A stretch of DNA of 5,542 bases from Thermofilaceae archaeon (GTDB taxonomy: Archaea > Thermoproteota > Thermoprotei > Thermofilales > Thermofilaceae). Of this stretch, positions 1-5,542 are shown in pieces. Below the pieces are notes generated by a model. That model saw only the letters and a program-made list of their open reading frames with translations. It did no database searches and had not been told where the DNA came from. The stretch is from assembly GCA_027027675.1 (NCBI GenBank), contig JALVKT010000037.1:1-5542 (forward strand). Direction: 5' to 3'. The stretch's first letter is position 1, and the number at the start of each line of letters is the position of its first letter. A program made the position numbers and the translations under genes.

Positions 1-21
1 CCCGCCCAGCAAGGCTTATCT

Positions 22-83
22 GGGCTATGATGTCCAACCGGAGGGCTTACGGAGGAGTGAAGAATGTGGCCGTAGCTGAGCCC
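22..83 (+). ncRNA. Candidate archaeal C/D-box guide sRNA (2'-O-methylation guide)
   Basis: All parts of an archaeal C/D sRNA occur in order and at the right spacing. The C box is ATGATGT (27-33, consensus RUGAUGA, last base differs), followed by a 12-nt guide (34-45). The D' box is CTTA (46-49, one mismatch to CUGA), then a 7-nt spacer and the C' box GTGAAGA (57-63, one mismatch). A second 12-nt guide (64-75) leads to a perfect D box CTGA (76-79). GGGC (22-25) pairs with GCCC (80-83), leaving exactly a 3-nt bulge (26-28) before the G29-A79 and A30-G78 pairs, T31-T77 and G32-C76; this is a textbook kink-turn. C'/D' can form a similar fold (G59-A49, A60-T48, A61-T47, G62-C46). Such RNAs bind L7Ae, Nop5 and fibrillarin and direct rRNA or tRNA 2'-O-methylation. 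The promoter would lie mostly outside the window. The main doubt is that the left edge is open in all three + frames, so overlap with the end of an unseen gene is possible. Confidence 0.7.
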
Positions 84-128
84 CCACAAATCCTGGAGTA
101 AAATCATGCTATAACAACAGTGTAGAAT

Positions 129-174
129 ATGCTCTCCGAAGTCTATGTTATACAGAGTTATCTGTATCGAGCAT
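129..174. repeat. Nested inverted repeats upstream of the DUF2202 gene
   Basis: A perfect 7-bp inverted repeat, ATACAGA (150-156) and TCTGTAT (161-167), encloses a 4-nt loop GTTA. It sits inside a second 6-bp pair, ATGCTC (129-134) with GAGCAT (169-174), with a single base between the two 3' arms and 15 bases between the 5' arms. A third dyad, TATAACA (110-116) and TGTTATA (146-152), overlaps and would compete. The block ends about 30 bp before the TATA-like box, so it could be a regulator binding site. No regulator gene is visible, and short dyads arise readily in AT-rich DNA. Confidence 0.3.
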
Positions 175-202
175 TTGAGTAGTCACCATTTGTGAGTCCG
201 GA

Positions 203-210
203 TTATATTA
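203..210 (+). promoter_or_regulatory. TATA-like box of the DUF2202 gene
   Basis: TTATATTA resembles an archaeal TATA box. In archaea transcription starts about 25 bp downstream of the box centre, which places the start at about 230-232, on or next to the first ATG (231). This would give a leaderless or nearly leaderless message. No transcript data support this, and the region is AT-rich overall. Confidence 0.45.
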
Positions 211-230
211 TGACACGGGTGATATGATGC

Positions 231-1088
231 ATGGTGGTAAATATGAAAAATACCGGTCTTGTGGCGCTGGCCGTGGTGGTTGGCGCCCTAGTGGTGCTAT
301 CACCAATATACGTGCCAGCTATACAGCACGTTATTAGCCCGCAGCCCACACCTCAGGTTCAGCAGACCCAGCAGCCACAGGGGCAGCAGGAAGCATCCGC
401 ACCCGTCTATGTAAACAGTAGTGGCAGTGTGAACGATACCGCATTATCGCAGGAGATCAATAGTATCCCGGCTGGCGAGTTAAGTGATAGCGAGAAAAAA
501 GACCTGCTATTCATGAGGGAGGAGGAGAAGCTGGCTAGAGACGTGTACTTAACTCTCTACAAGATATGGGGGGCACAGATATTCGCGAATATAGCTAGGA
601 GCGAGCAGACGCACACAGATGCTGTTAAGATGCTGCTGGAAAAGTACGGGCTCCCCGACCCGGCCGCCGGCAAAGGTATAGGTGAGTTCACAAACCCCGA
701 GCTACAGGAACTCTATAACAAGCTTGTAGAGGAGGGCAGCAAGTCTCTGGTTGACGCGTTGAAGGTGGGCGCTCTGATCGAGGAGAAGGACATAATAGAT
801 TTGAAGAAGGCAATCAACGAGACAGACAATCCGGATATAAAGCTTGTATACGAGAACCTCATGAGGGGCAGCAGGAACCATCTACGCGCCTTTGTGAGAA
901 TGCTTGCCCAACAGGGAGTTGAATACAAGCCCCAACTGCTAAGCATGGAGGAGTACAATGAGATAATAAGCAGCCCCTGGGAGACGGGAATGGGTGGTCA
1001 GGGAGGCGGCCACGGCAGGGGAGGCCGGCACGGCCAGAACAACAATGGTTGGCTTTTGCCAGCAACCCCACTACCTATATCTACGTGA
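231..1088 (+). CDS. Membrane-anchored DUF2202 ferritin-like protein
   Basis: A 285-residue protein with three parts. Residues about 9-28 form a hydrophobic signal or anchor segment after a short start containing one Lys. Residues about 36-56 are a Gln/Pro-rich linker. Residues about 84-228 match the DUF2202 ferritin-like helical domain, with the hallmarks FMREEEKLARDVY (94-106), ANIARSEQTH (119-128), GSKSLVDALKVGALIEEKDI (169-188) and GSRNHLRAF (213-221). Glu97-99, Glu125/His128, Glu184/185 and His217 sit where a four-helix di-metal protein would place ligands; this assignment is inferred. The tail (253-273) is rich in Gly and His with some Arg and Asn, and could bind metal. The domain probably faces outside the cell. 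The biochemical function of DUF2202 is not established to my knowledge, so no reaction is assigned. For ATG 231, GGTGAT (218-223) is a Shine-Dalgarno candidate at 7 nt. ATG 243 is an alternative start with GGTGG (233-237) before it. Codon use is less GC-biased than in the downstream operon. Confidence 0.88.
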   Translation: MVVNMKNTGLVALAVVVGALVVLSPIYVPAIQHVISPQPTPQVQQTQQPQGQQEASAPVYVNSSGSVNDTALSQEINSIPAGELSDSEKKDLLFMREEEKLARDVYLTLYKIWGAQIFANIARSEQTHTDAVKMLLEKYGLPDPAAGKGIGEFTNPELQELYNKLVEEGSKSLVDALKVGALIEEKDIIDLKKAINETDNPDIKLVYENLMRGSRNHLRAFVRMLAQQGVEYKPQLLSMEEYNEIISSPWETGMGGQGGGHGRGGRHGQNNNGWLLPATPLPIST

Positions 1089-1108
1089 TGCGCACGCGTG
1101 GTTTAATC

Positions 1109-1119
1109 AAAATTTTTCT
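1109..1119 (+). terminator. T-tract, possible terminator after the DUF2202 gene
   Basis: A run of A followed by five T (1113-1117) lies about 25 bases after the stop codon. Archaeal termination often needs only short T-tracts on the coding strand. A second, stronger candidate is the six-T run at 1220-1225. Neither has a convincing hairpin upstream. Confidence 0.35.
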
Positions 1120-1169
1120 CAAGAGTCGTATGAGGTTATACCGGCAAGTGGGTTAGGGTTATTGTTACT

Positions 1170-1181
1170 GCTTAATTAAGC
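1170..1181. repeat. 12-bp perfect palindrome in the intergenic region
   Basis: GCTTAATTAAGC is a perfect 12-bp palindrome about 95 bp upstream of the TATA box of the transporter operon. It could be an operator half-site pair, but it is far from the promoter and may be chance in AT-rich spacer. Apart from this, T-tracts and the TATA box, I see no gene in 1089-1335. Confidence 0.2.
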
Positions 1182-1276
1182 GTATTGGAAGGGTGTGCGT
1201 AAGGCTTTTAGATGTAGAATTTTTTACTGGCGTCCCTGTATTGTTTAAACTATTTTGCGTCGCATGCCACCTAAGA

Positions 1277-1287
1277 TTTATATATAA
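1277..1287 (+). promoter_or_regulatory. TATA box of the ABC transporter operon
   Basis: TTTATATATAA is a near-ideal archaeal TATA box, the strongest in the window. The expected transcription start lies about 25 bp after its centre, near 1306-1310. That gives a leader of roughly 25-30 nt, which holds the Shine-Dalgarno-like GGTGGT (1327-1332) just before ATG 1336. It is the only clear promoter for the transporter genes, so it probably drives all of them. Confidence 0.7.
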
Positions 1288-1335
1288 TTACTGGAATGTG
1301 GTGTGGAACACGGAAATATAGGCAATGGTGGTTGA

Positions 1336-2901
1336 ATGGCAGTGTCGAAGAAAGCCCTAATCATTATAGCGGCGATAATTGTTATCGCCATAATCGCCGG
1401 CGCCCTAATAATGATGAAGAAGCCGGCGCCGCAGGCCGAGAGCGTCATAATCATAGGCACGACCGACAAGGTCACCGACCTCGACCCGGCGAACGCCTAC
1501 GACTTCTTCACCTGGGAGGTTCTCAGCAACATCATGAGCGGCTACTTCGAGTACGAGCCCGGCACGCTCCAGCTAAAGCCGGCCCTAGTGGAGAGCTACG
1601 AGACACAGGACGGCGGCAAGGTCTGGATACTCCACCTCAAGAAGGGCCTGAAGTTCAGCGACGGCACCGAGCTCACAGCCGACGTGGCGAAGTGGAGCAT
1701 AGACAGGGTCGCGAAGATAAAGGGCGACCCCAGCTGGTTCGTCCTGGACTTCGTCGACAAAGTGGAGGTCGTAGACAAGTATACGCTTAAGATAACGCTT
1801 AAGCAGCCCGTCTCCTTCTACAAGGCAGTCCTCGCGGTGCCCACATACTTCCCCGTCTCCCCCAACAGCTACCCAGCCGACAAGATCTCCAGCGACAACA
1901 CCGCGGGCGGCATAGGCCCCTACAGGATAGTCAAGTGGGAGCGCGACCAGGAGCTCGTCTTGGAGGCCAACCCCAACTGGTACGGCCCGGCACCCAAGGC
2001 TAAGAAGATAATCATTAAGTTCTACAAGGACGCCACAGCGCTCCGCCTCGCCCTTGAGAGCGGCGAGATAGACGTAGCGTGGAGGACCCTGAACCCGAGC
2101 GACATCATAAGCCTGAAGAAGAGCGGCAAGTACAACGTCATCGAGGGCAACGGCGCCTTCATACGCTACATAGTCTTCAACACTAAGATATCGCCCTTCG
2201 ACAAGAAGGAGGTCAGGCAGGCCCTGGCCGCGGCCCTCTGCAGGGACAAGATAGCCAACGAGGTGTTCCTCGGCACAGTGGAGCCCCTCTACAGCCTCGT
2301 CCCCAAGGGCCTCTGGAGCCACATAGACGCCTTCAAGGAGAAGTACGGTGCAACTCAGAACCTCGAGCTAGCCAGGCAGCTGCTCAAGAAGGCCGGCTTC
2401 AGCGAGACAAACAAGCTCAAGGTGGAGCTCTGGTACACGCCGAGCCACTACGGCAGCACGGAGGCTGACCTCGCGGCGAAGATCAAGGAGTGCTGGGAGG
2501 CGACTGGAATGGTCGAGGTCACGATTAAGAGCGCCGAGTGGAGCACATACCTCCAGATGACCAGGAAGGGCCAGCTCCCCGTCACGCTTTACGGCTGGTA
2601 CCCGGACTACATAGACCCCGACGACTTCCTCTACCCGTTCCTCCACACAGGCTCCAACAGGTGGCTGGGCAACCCGTACAGCAACCCCGAGATGGACAAG
2701 CTCTTGGAGCAGGCCCAGGTCGCGCCCGACCAGGCGACGAGGGCCAAGCTCTACGAGCAGGTGCAGGAGATGCTCGCCGAGGACGCGCCCATAGTGCCGA
2801 TATTCCAGGGCAAGCTCTACGCAGTCGCGCAGAAGAACGTGAAGGGCATAGTGCTAGACCCCTACATGCTGCTAAGGTACTGGCTGATATACAAGGGGTA
2901 A
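1336..2901 (+). CDS. ABC transporter solute-binding protein, family 5 (DppA/OppA type)
   Basis: A 521-residue extracytoplasmic binding protein of the SBP_bac_5 family, of normal length. It begins with KK, a hydrophobic segment (about 7-27) and another KK. There is no lipobox Cys; the only Cys residues are 302 and 386. Family landmarks are TDLDPANAYD (48-56 region), the LxxGLKFSDGTELTADVAKWSIDR stretch (about 101-124), GGIGPYRIVKWERDQELVLEANPNWYG (191-217), RQALAAALCRDKIA (294-307), LAR.LLKKAGF (345-355) and GWYPDYIDPDDFLYPFLHTGSN (420-441). The ligand is probably a di- or oligopeptide, but in archaea this family also carries oligosaccharide binders (CbtA of Pyrococcus), so the substrate is open. 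It is the first gene of the importer operon and is followed by both permeases and an ATPase. ATG 1336 is supported by GGTGGT at 1327-1332 and by the upstream TATA box. The anchor may be a retained transmembrane helix or a class III (pilin-like) signal peptide cut after SKKA. Confidence 0.93.
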   Translation: MAVSKKALIIIAAIIVIAIIAGALIMMKKPAPQAESVIIIGTTDKVTDLDPANAYDFFTWEVLSNIMSGYFEYEPGTLQLKPALVESYETQDGGKVWILHLKKGLKFSDGTELTADVAKWSIDRVAKIKGDPSWFVLDFVDKVEVVDKYTLKITLKQPVSFYKAVLAVPTYFPVSPNSYPADKISSDNTAGGIGPYRIVKWERDQELVLEANPNWYGPAPKAKKIIIKFYKDATALRLALESGEIDVAWRTLNPSDIISLKKSGKYNVIEGNGAFIRYIVFNTKISPFDKKEVRQALAAALCRDKIANEVFLGTVEPLYSLVPKGLWSHIDAFKEKYGATQNLELARQLLKKAGFSETNKLKVELWYTPSHYGSTEADLAAKIKECWEATGMVEVTIKSAEWSTYLQMTRKGQLPVTLYGWYPDYIDPDDFLYPFLHTGSNRWLGNPYSNPEMDKLLEQAQVAPDQATRAKLYEQVQEMLAEDAPIVPIFQGKLYAVAQKNVKGIVLDPYMLLRYWLIYKG

Positions 2902-2902
2902 G

Positions 2903-2929
2903 TTTTTTCCACGCAAAACCAGCCTTTTT
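2903..2929 (+). terminator. Tandem T-tracts after the binding-protein gene (possible partial terminator)
   Basis: A six-T run (2903-2908) begins right after the TAA stop and a five-T run follows (2925-2929), all within the 51-bp gap before the first permease. T-tracts terminate archaeal RNA polymerase. Since no separate promoter is evident for the permease, partial read-through is the likely outcome. This would give more binding protein than permease. Confidence 0.5.
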
Positions 2930-2952
2930 CCCGCTTCAACTAGTGATGGGTT

Positions 2953-3966
2953 ATGGCGAGCCTACGAGCCTACATACTCGCAAGGGTTCTCCTAACGATA
3001 CCCATGGTGCTCATACTACTCACGATAGTGTTCTTCATCATGAGGATACTCCCCGGCAACCCGGTACTCGCGATGGTCGGCATGAAGGCCTCGGAGGAGC
3101 AGATAAAAACCCTCATGAAGGAGCTCGGCCTCGACAAGCCCCTCTGGCAGCAGTACCTCGACTACCTCTGGGGCCTTCTCCACGGAGACCTCGGCCGCTC
3201 AATGATCTGGGGGCGGCGGCCAGTGCTACAGGAGATATGGGACCACTTCCCAGCAACGGTGGAGCTCGCCGTGGCCGGCTTCACCGTTAGCGTCCTCCTC
3301 GGCCTCCTCACGGGCTCCCTGGCCGCGGTGAAGAGGGGCACGCTGCTGGACGCGGGCCTCAGGGTGTGGGGCATACTCGCCTACGCCCTCTTCATCCCCC
3401 TGCTGGGCATGTTCTTCCAGCTGGTCTTCGGGGTCTGGCTCCACTGGTTCCCCGTGGCCGGCAGGAAGAACCCGCTCATAGACGTGCCCACCATAACGGG
3501 CTTCTACATGGTCGACAGCATCCTGGCCGGCAACCCGTGGGGCGTCGTCGACGCGCTCTGGCACCTGGCACTCCCATCCCTCACCCTGGGCATAGTGCTC
3601 TCAGGCATATACACGAGGCTCGTCAGGACAAGCATGCTCCAGGTTCTGGGGGAGGACTTCGTCAGGGCCCTGCGCTCCAGGGGGATACCGGAGTCGAAGA
3701 TACTCTTCGGCCACGTCCTCAAAAACGCCTTCATACCGGTCCTCACCATGATGGGCCTCCAGTTCGCCCTGCTCCTCGCGGGCGCCGTGCTCACCGAGAC
3801 AACCTTCTCCTGGCCGGGCCTCGGAACATTCCTAGTTGAGAGGATAGAGTACAGGGACTACACCACAGTCCAGGGCACCATAGTCTTCTACGCGCTCCTC
3901 GTGAGCACTGTGAGCCTCATCGTGGACGTCATCTACGCCTACATAGACCCGAGGATAAGGTACTGA
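2953..3966 (+). CDS. ABC transporter permease, DppB/OppB type
   Basis: A 337-residue integral membrane subunit, normal length for the family. The first transmembrane helix is at about 8-30, followed by the family's RILPGNPVLAMVG (31-43), the external loop with LGLDKPLWQQYLDYLWGLLHGDLGRS (58-83), and further helices near 102-125, 136-164, 204-224, 262-281 and 305-327. The coupling (EAA) loop is EDFVRALRSRGIPESKILFGHVLKNAFIP (234-262), which contacts the ATPase. The C-terminal FSWPGLG (285-291), RDYTTVQG (301-308) and DPRIRY (332-337) are hallmarks of the DppB branch. It would pair with the DppC-type subunit that follows to form the channel. ATG 2953 follows GTGAT (2943-2947), a match to the archaeal anti-Shine-Dalgarno. 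Dpp, Opp and related substrate classes cannot be separated from this sequence alone. Confidence 0.94.
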   Translation: MASLRAYILARVLLTIPMVLILLTIVFFIMRILPGNPVLAMVGMKASEEQIKTLMKELGLDKPLWQQYLDYLWGLLHGDLGRSMIWGRRPVLQEIWDHFPATVELAVAGFTVSVLLGLLTGSLAAVKRGTLLDAGLRVWGILAYALFIPLLGMFFQLVFGVWLHWFPVAGRKNPLIDVPTITGFYMVDSILAGNPWGVVDALWHLALPSLTLGIVLSGIYTRLVRTSMLQVLGEDFVRALRSRGIPESKILFGHVLKNAFIPVLTMMGLQFALLLAGAVLTETTFSWPGLGTFLVERIEYRDYTTVQGTIVFYALLVSTVSLIVDVIYAYIDPRIRY

Positions 3967-3970
3967 GGTG
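3965..3970 (+). promoter_or_regulatory. Shine-Dalgarno motif deciding the DppC-type start
   Basis: GAGGTG overlaps the stop codon of the upstream permease and lies 6 nt before ATG 3977. A GTG at 3968, in the same frame, falls inside this motif and has no comparable site of its own. ATG 3977 is therefore the better start. Confidence 0.65.
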
Positions 3971-3976
3971 CCGCGT

Positions 3977-4813
3977 ATGGAGAGGCTCAAAAAGTTGTGG
4001 CGGAGGCAGAGGGTCGACGTAGCCCTCACACTCGCGGGCGCGGCGATAGTGCTCCTCGTACTCTTCATGGCGGTGTCGGCGCCCATCCTCGCGCCCTACA
4101 ACCCCATAGTGTCGGTGGACGACTCCCTCCTCCCACCCAGCCCCAAGCACCCCATGGGCACCGACAGCCTCGGCAGGGACGTGTACAGCCGCGTCCTCTA
4201 CGGGGCGCAGATAATACTCCTCGTAGTCCTCACGTCCACGACGGTCTCACTGATAACCGGCAGCACGCTCGGCCTAATCTCAGGCTACTTCGGCGGCGCG
4301 GTAGACAGGGCGCTGAGCGTGATAATGGACAGCATATACGCCTTCCCAGGCCTTATACTGGCCATCGCTGTGGCGGCGGTGCTCGGCCCCGGCGTCCTCA
4401 ACACGGTGATCTCCATATCAGTGGTCTACATCCCAACCTACTTCAGGATGGTCAGGGGCCACGTGCTGAGCGTCAAGAGCCGCCTATTCGTGGAAGCGGC
4501 CAAGGCGCTCGGCGCAAGCGACTGGACAATAATGACCCGCTACGTCCTGCCAAATGTCCTCGTAACAATACCCGTCGTCTTCTCGATGAACGTCGCCGAC
4601 GCAGTCCTCACAGAGGCGGCGCTCAGCTTCCTCGGCCTCGGCGTCCCGGCCCCCACGCCGGACTGGGGCTTCGACCTCAAAAACGGGCAGCGAAACCTCC
4701 TCTCAGGCTACTGGTGGCCAGCCCTCTGGCCAGGCTTCTTCATAACACTCCTGGCGCTCGGCTTCAGCCTATTCGGCGAAGGCCTCAACGAGCTCGTGGG
4801 TGGTGAAGCATGA
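3977..4813 (+). CDS. ABC transporter permease, DppC/OppC type
   Basis: A 278-residue membrane subunit from ATG 3977 (281 residues if the in-frame GTG 3968 is used). A basic start (MERLKKLWRRQR) precedes the first helix (about 15-38). The DppC signature HPMGTDSLGRDVYSRVLYG (58-76) follows, then helices near 80-103, 110-137, 139-156, 192-208 and 250-268. The coupling loop RLFVEAAKALGASDWTIMTRYVLPN (169-193) fits the EAA motif that docks on the ATPase. SFLGLGVPAPTPDWG (217-231) is the typical C-terminal landmark. It would form the heteromeric channel with the DppB-type subunit, which ends 10 bp upstream. Its TGA overlaps the ATG of the ATPase gene by four bases (ATGA, 4810-4813), which implies translational coupling. 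Confidence 0.94.
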   Translation: MERLKKLWRRQRVDVALTLAGAAIVLLVLFMAVSAPILAPYNPIVSVDDSLLPPSPKHPMGTDSLGRDVYSRVLYGAQIILLVVLTSTTVSLITGSTLGLISGYFGGAVDRALSVIMDSIYAFPGLILAIAVAAVLGPGVLNTVISISVVYIPTYFRMVRGHVLSVKSRLFVEAAKALGASDWTIMTRYVLPNVLVTIPVVFSMNVADAVLTEAALSFLGLGVPAPTPDWGFDLKNGQRNLLSGYWWPALWPGFFITLLALGFSLFGEGLNELVGGEA

Positions 4814-5542
4814 CCGAAGAGCTGGTCAGGATAGAGGACCTCAAGACGTACTACTTCGCCGGAGACGAAGTCGTAAAGGCCGTCGACGGCGTAACCCTCA
4901 CCCTAGGGAAGGGCGAGATAACCGCGCTGGTCGGCGAGTCGGGCAGCGGAAAGTCCACCCTGGCCTTCTCCATCATACGCCTCCTCCCCCAGGGCGGGAG
5001 GATAGTGGGCGGCCACATATACTTCGACGGCGTAGACCTCGCCGCCCTGCCAGAGGAGGAGATGAGGCGCTACAGGGGCAAGAGGATCTCAGCGGTATTC
5101 CAGGACCCGCTCACGTCGCTGGACCCGCTGATGAGGATTGGAGACCAGTTCGTGGAGACGCTCCAGACCCACTTCCCCATCACAAGGGAGGAGGCCGAGG
5201 AGAAGGCTAAGAAGCTGCTCGAAACCGTCGGCATACACCCGGAGCGCTTCCACGACTACCCCCACCAGCTCAGCGGAGGCATGAGGCAGCGCGTGATGAT
5301 AGCCCTCGCCATAGCCACGGAGCCCGACCTCGTCATAGCCGACGAGCCCACGACAGCCCTCGACGTGGTGATACAGGCCCAGATAATGGACATCTTCAAG
5401 AGGCTCAGGGACAGGCTCGGCATATCCTTCCTACTCGTAACCCACGACATAGCCCTCGCCATGGAGGTGGCCGACAAGATAGCCGTGATGTACGCGGGGA
5501 AGCTCGTAGAGTACGCGTCAACCCAGGACATATACAGGGAGC
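4810..5542 (+). CDS. ABC transporter ATP-binding protein, DppD/OppD type (3' end cut by window)
   Basis: The first 244 codons of an ATPase run open to the window edge; the family is usually about 320-330 residues. Reading from ATG 4810 gives MTEELVRIEDLKTYYF, then Walker A GESGSGKST (42-50), Q-loop VFQDPLTSLDP (96-106, Gln98), the signature LSGGMRQRV (154-162), Walker B LVIADEP (174-180, catalytic Glu179), D-loop ALD (183-185) and the switch His in THD (211-213). All catalytic elements are intact. The motif QDPLTSLDPLMRIG and the wording around the signature are typical of the Dpp/Opp ATPases. The missing part should include the C-terminal oligopeptide-transporter region. The start overlaps the upstream stop as ATGA and is preceded by GGTGGTGA-type purine-rich sequence (4799-4806). 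A partner ATPase (DppF type) is expected next, because these importers usually use two. Confidence 0.94.
   Translation, partial: MTEELVRIEDLKTYYFAGDEVVKAVDGVTLTLGKGEITALVGESGSGKSTLAFSIIRLLPQGGRIVGGHIYFDGVDLAALPEEEMRRYRGKRISAVFQDPLTSLDPLMRIGDQFVETLQTHFPITREEAEEKAKKLLETVGIHPERFHDYPHQLSGGMRQRVMIALAIATEPDLVIADEPTTALDVVIQAQIMDIFKRLRDRLGISFLLVTHDIALAMEVADKIAVMYAGKLVEYASTQDIYRE

Noticed and set aside
1..101. Possible 3' end of an upstream protein gene (all three + frames are open from the edge, closing at 30, 79 and 101)
   Set aside because: The tails are too short (9 to 32 codons) to recognise a family or to choose among frames. The C/D sRNA explains the region better, although overlap with a gene end cannot be excluded.
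224..230. ATGATGC just before the DUF2202 start as a second C-box
   Set aside because: No D box (CTGA) or terminal stem follows at the right distance.
1151..1160. TTAGGG within GGTTAGGGTT, resembling a telomere-type repeat
   Set aside because: It occurs once only, with no tandem array.
994..1179. Short + strand open frame overlapping the end of the DUF2202 gene
   Set aside because: It starts inside the Gly/His-rich tail in another frame and shows no motif. Its own start lacks a convincing ribosome binding site.
1585..2322. Long open frame (245 codons) on the minus strand inside the binding-protein gene
   Set aside because: It lies wholly opposite a strongly supported family-5 binding protein. 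Its translation shows no recognisable motif, and the C/G-rich third positions of the true gene keep the antisense frame free of stops.
2538..3290. 250-codon + strand open frame across the binding-protein/permease boundary
   Set aside because: It overlaps two well-supported genes in another frame. Its translation is an Arg/Pro/His-rich sequence typical of a frame-shifted GC-rich gene.
3997..4806. 269-codon + strand open frame inside the DppC-type gene
   Set aside because: This is a frame-shift shadow of the DppC-type permease, rich in Arg and Pro with no membrane segments or motifs.
1..5542. CRISPR arrays, insertion sequences, tRNA or rRNA genes
   Set aside because: I found no regularly spaced direct repeats, no transposase or terminal repeats, and no cloverleaf or rRNA-like sequence.

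Overview
The codon habits of this window (Ile mostly ATA, Arg mostly AGG, many CTC/GCC codons), the TATA boxes, the T-tract terminators, the GGTG-type Shine-Dalgarno motifs and a C/D-box guide RNA all point to a hyperthermophilic archaeon. It is most likely a crenarchaeote of the Desulfurococcales kind; this placement is inferred from style, not from a marker gene. Every gene recognised lies on the + strand.

Left part (1-1335): The first 85 bases hold a well-formed candidate C/D-box small RNA (22-83) with a complete kink-turn and two 12-nt guides. It is followed by an AT-rich stretch with nested inverted repeats and a TATA-like box. Next comes a gene (231-1088) for a membrane-anchored, extracytoplasmic DUF2202 ferritin-like protein with a Gln/Pro-rich stalk and a Gly/His-rich tail. 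About 250 AT-rich bases with T-tracts, a 12-bp palindrome and a strong TATA box separate it from the next gene.

Right part (1336-5542): This is an ABC importer operon of the dipeptide/oligopeptide (Dpp/Opp) family. It contains a family-5 solute-binding protein held by an N-terminal hydrophobic segment (1336-2901), a DppB-type permease (2953-3966), a DppC-type permease (3977-4813) and a DppD-type ATPase cut by the window edge (4810-5542). The binding protein would capture peptides, or possibly oligosaccharides, outside the cell. The two permeases would form the channel and the ATPase would power import. A second ATPase (DppF/OppF type) would be expected just beyond the right edge. Two T-tracts between the binding protein and the first permease suggest partial termination that would make the binding protein in excess.

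The transporter is a well-known system. The least routine items are the guide RNA at the left edge, whose two guides appear to match 16S rRNA segments near the central pseudoknot, and the unusual architecture of the DUF2202 protein.
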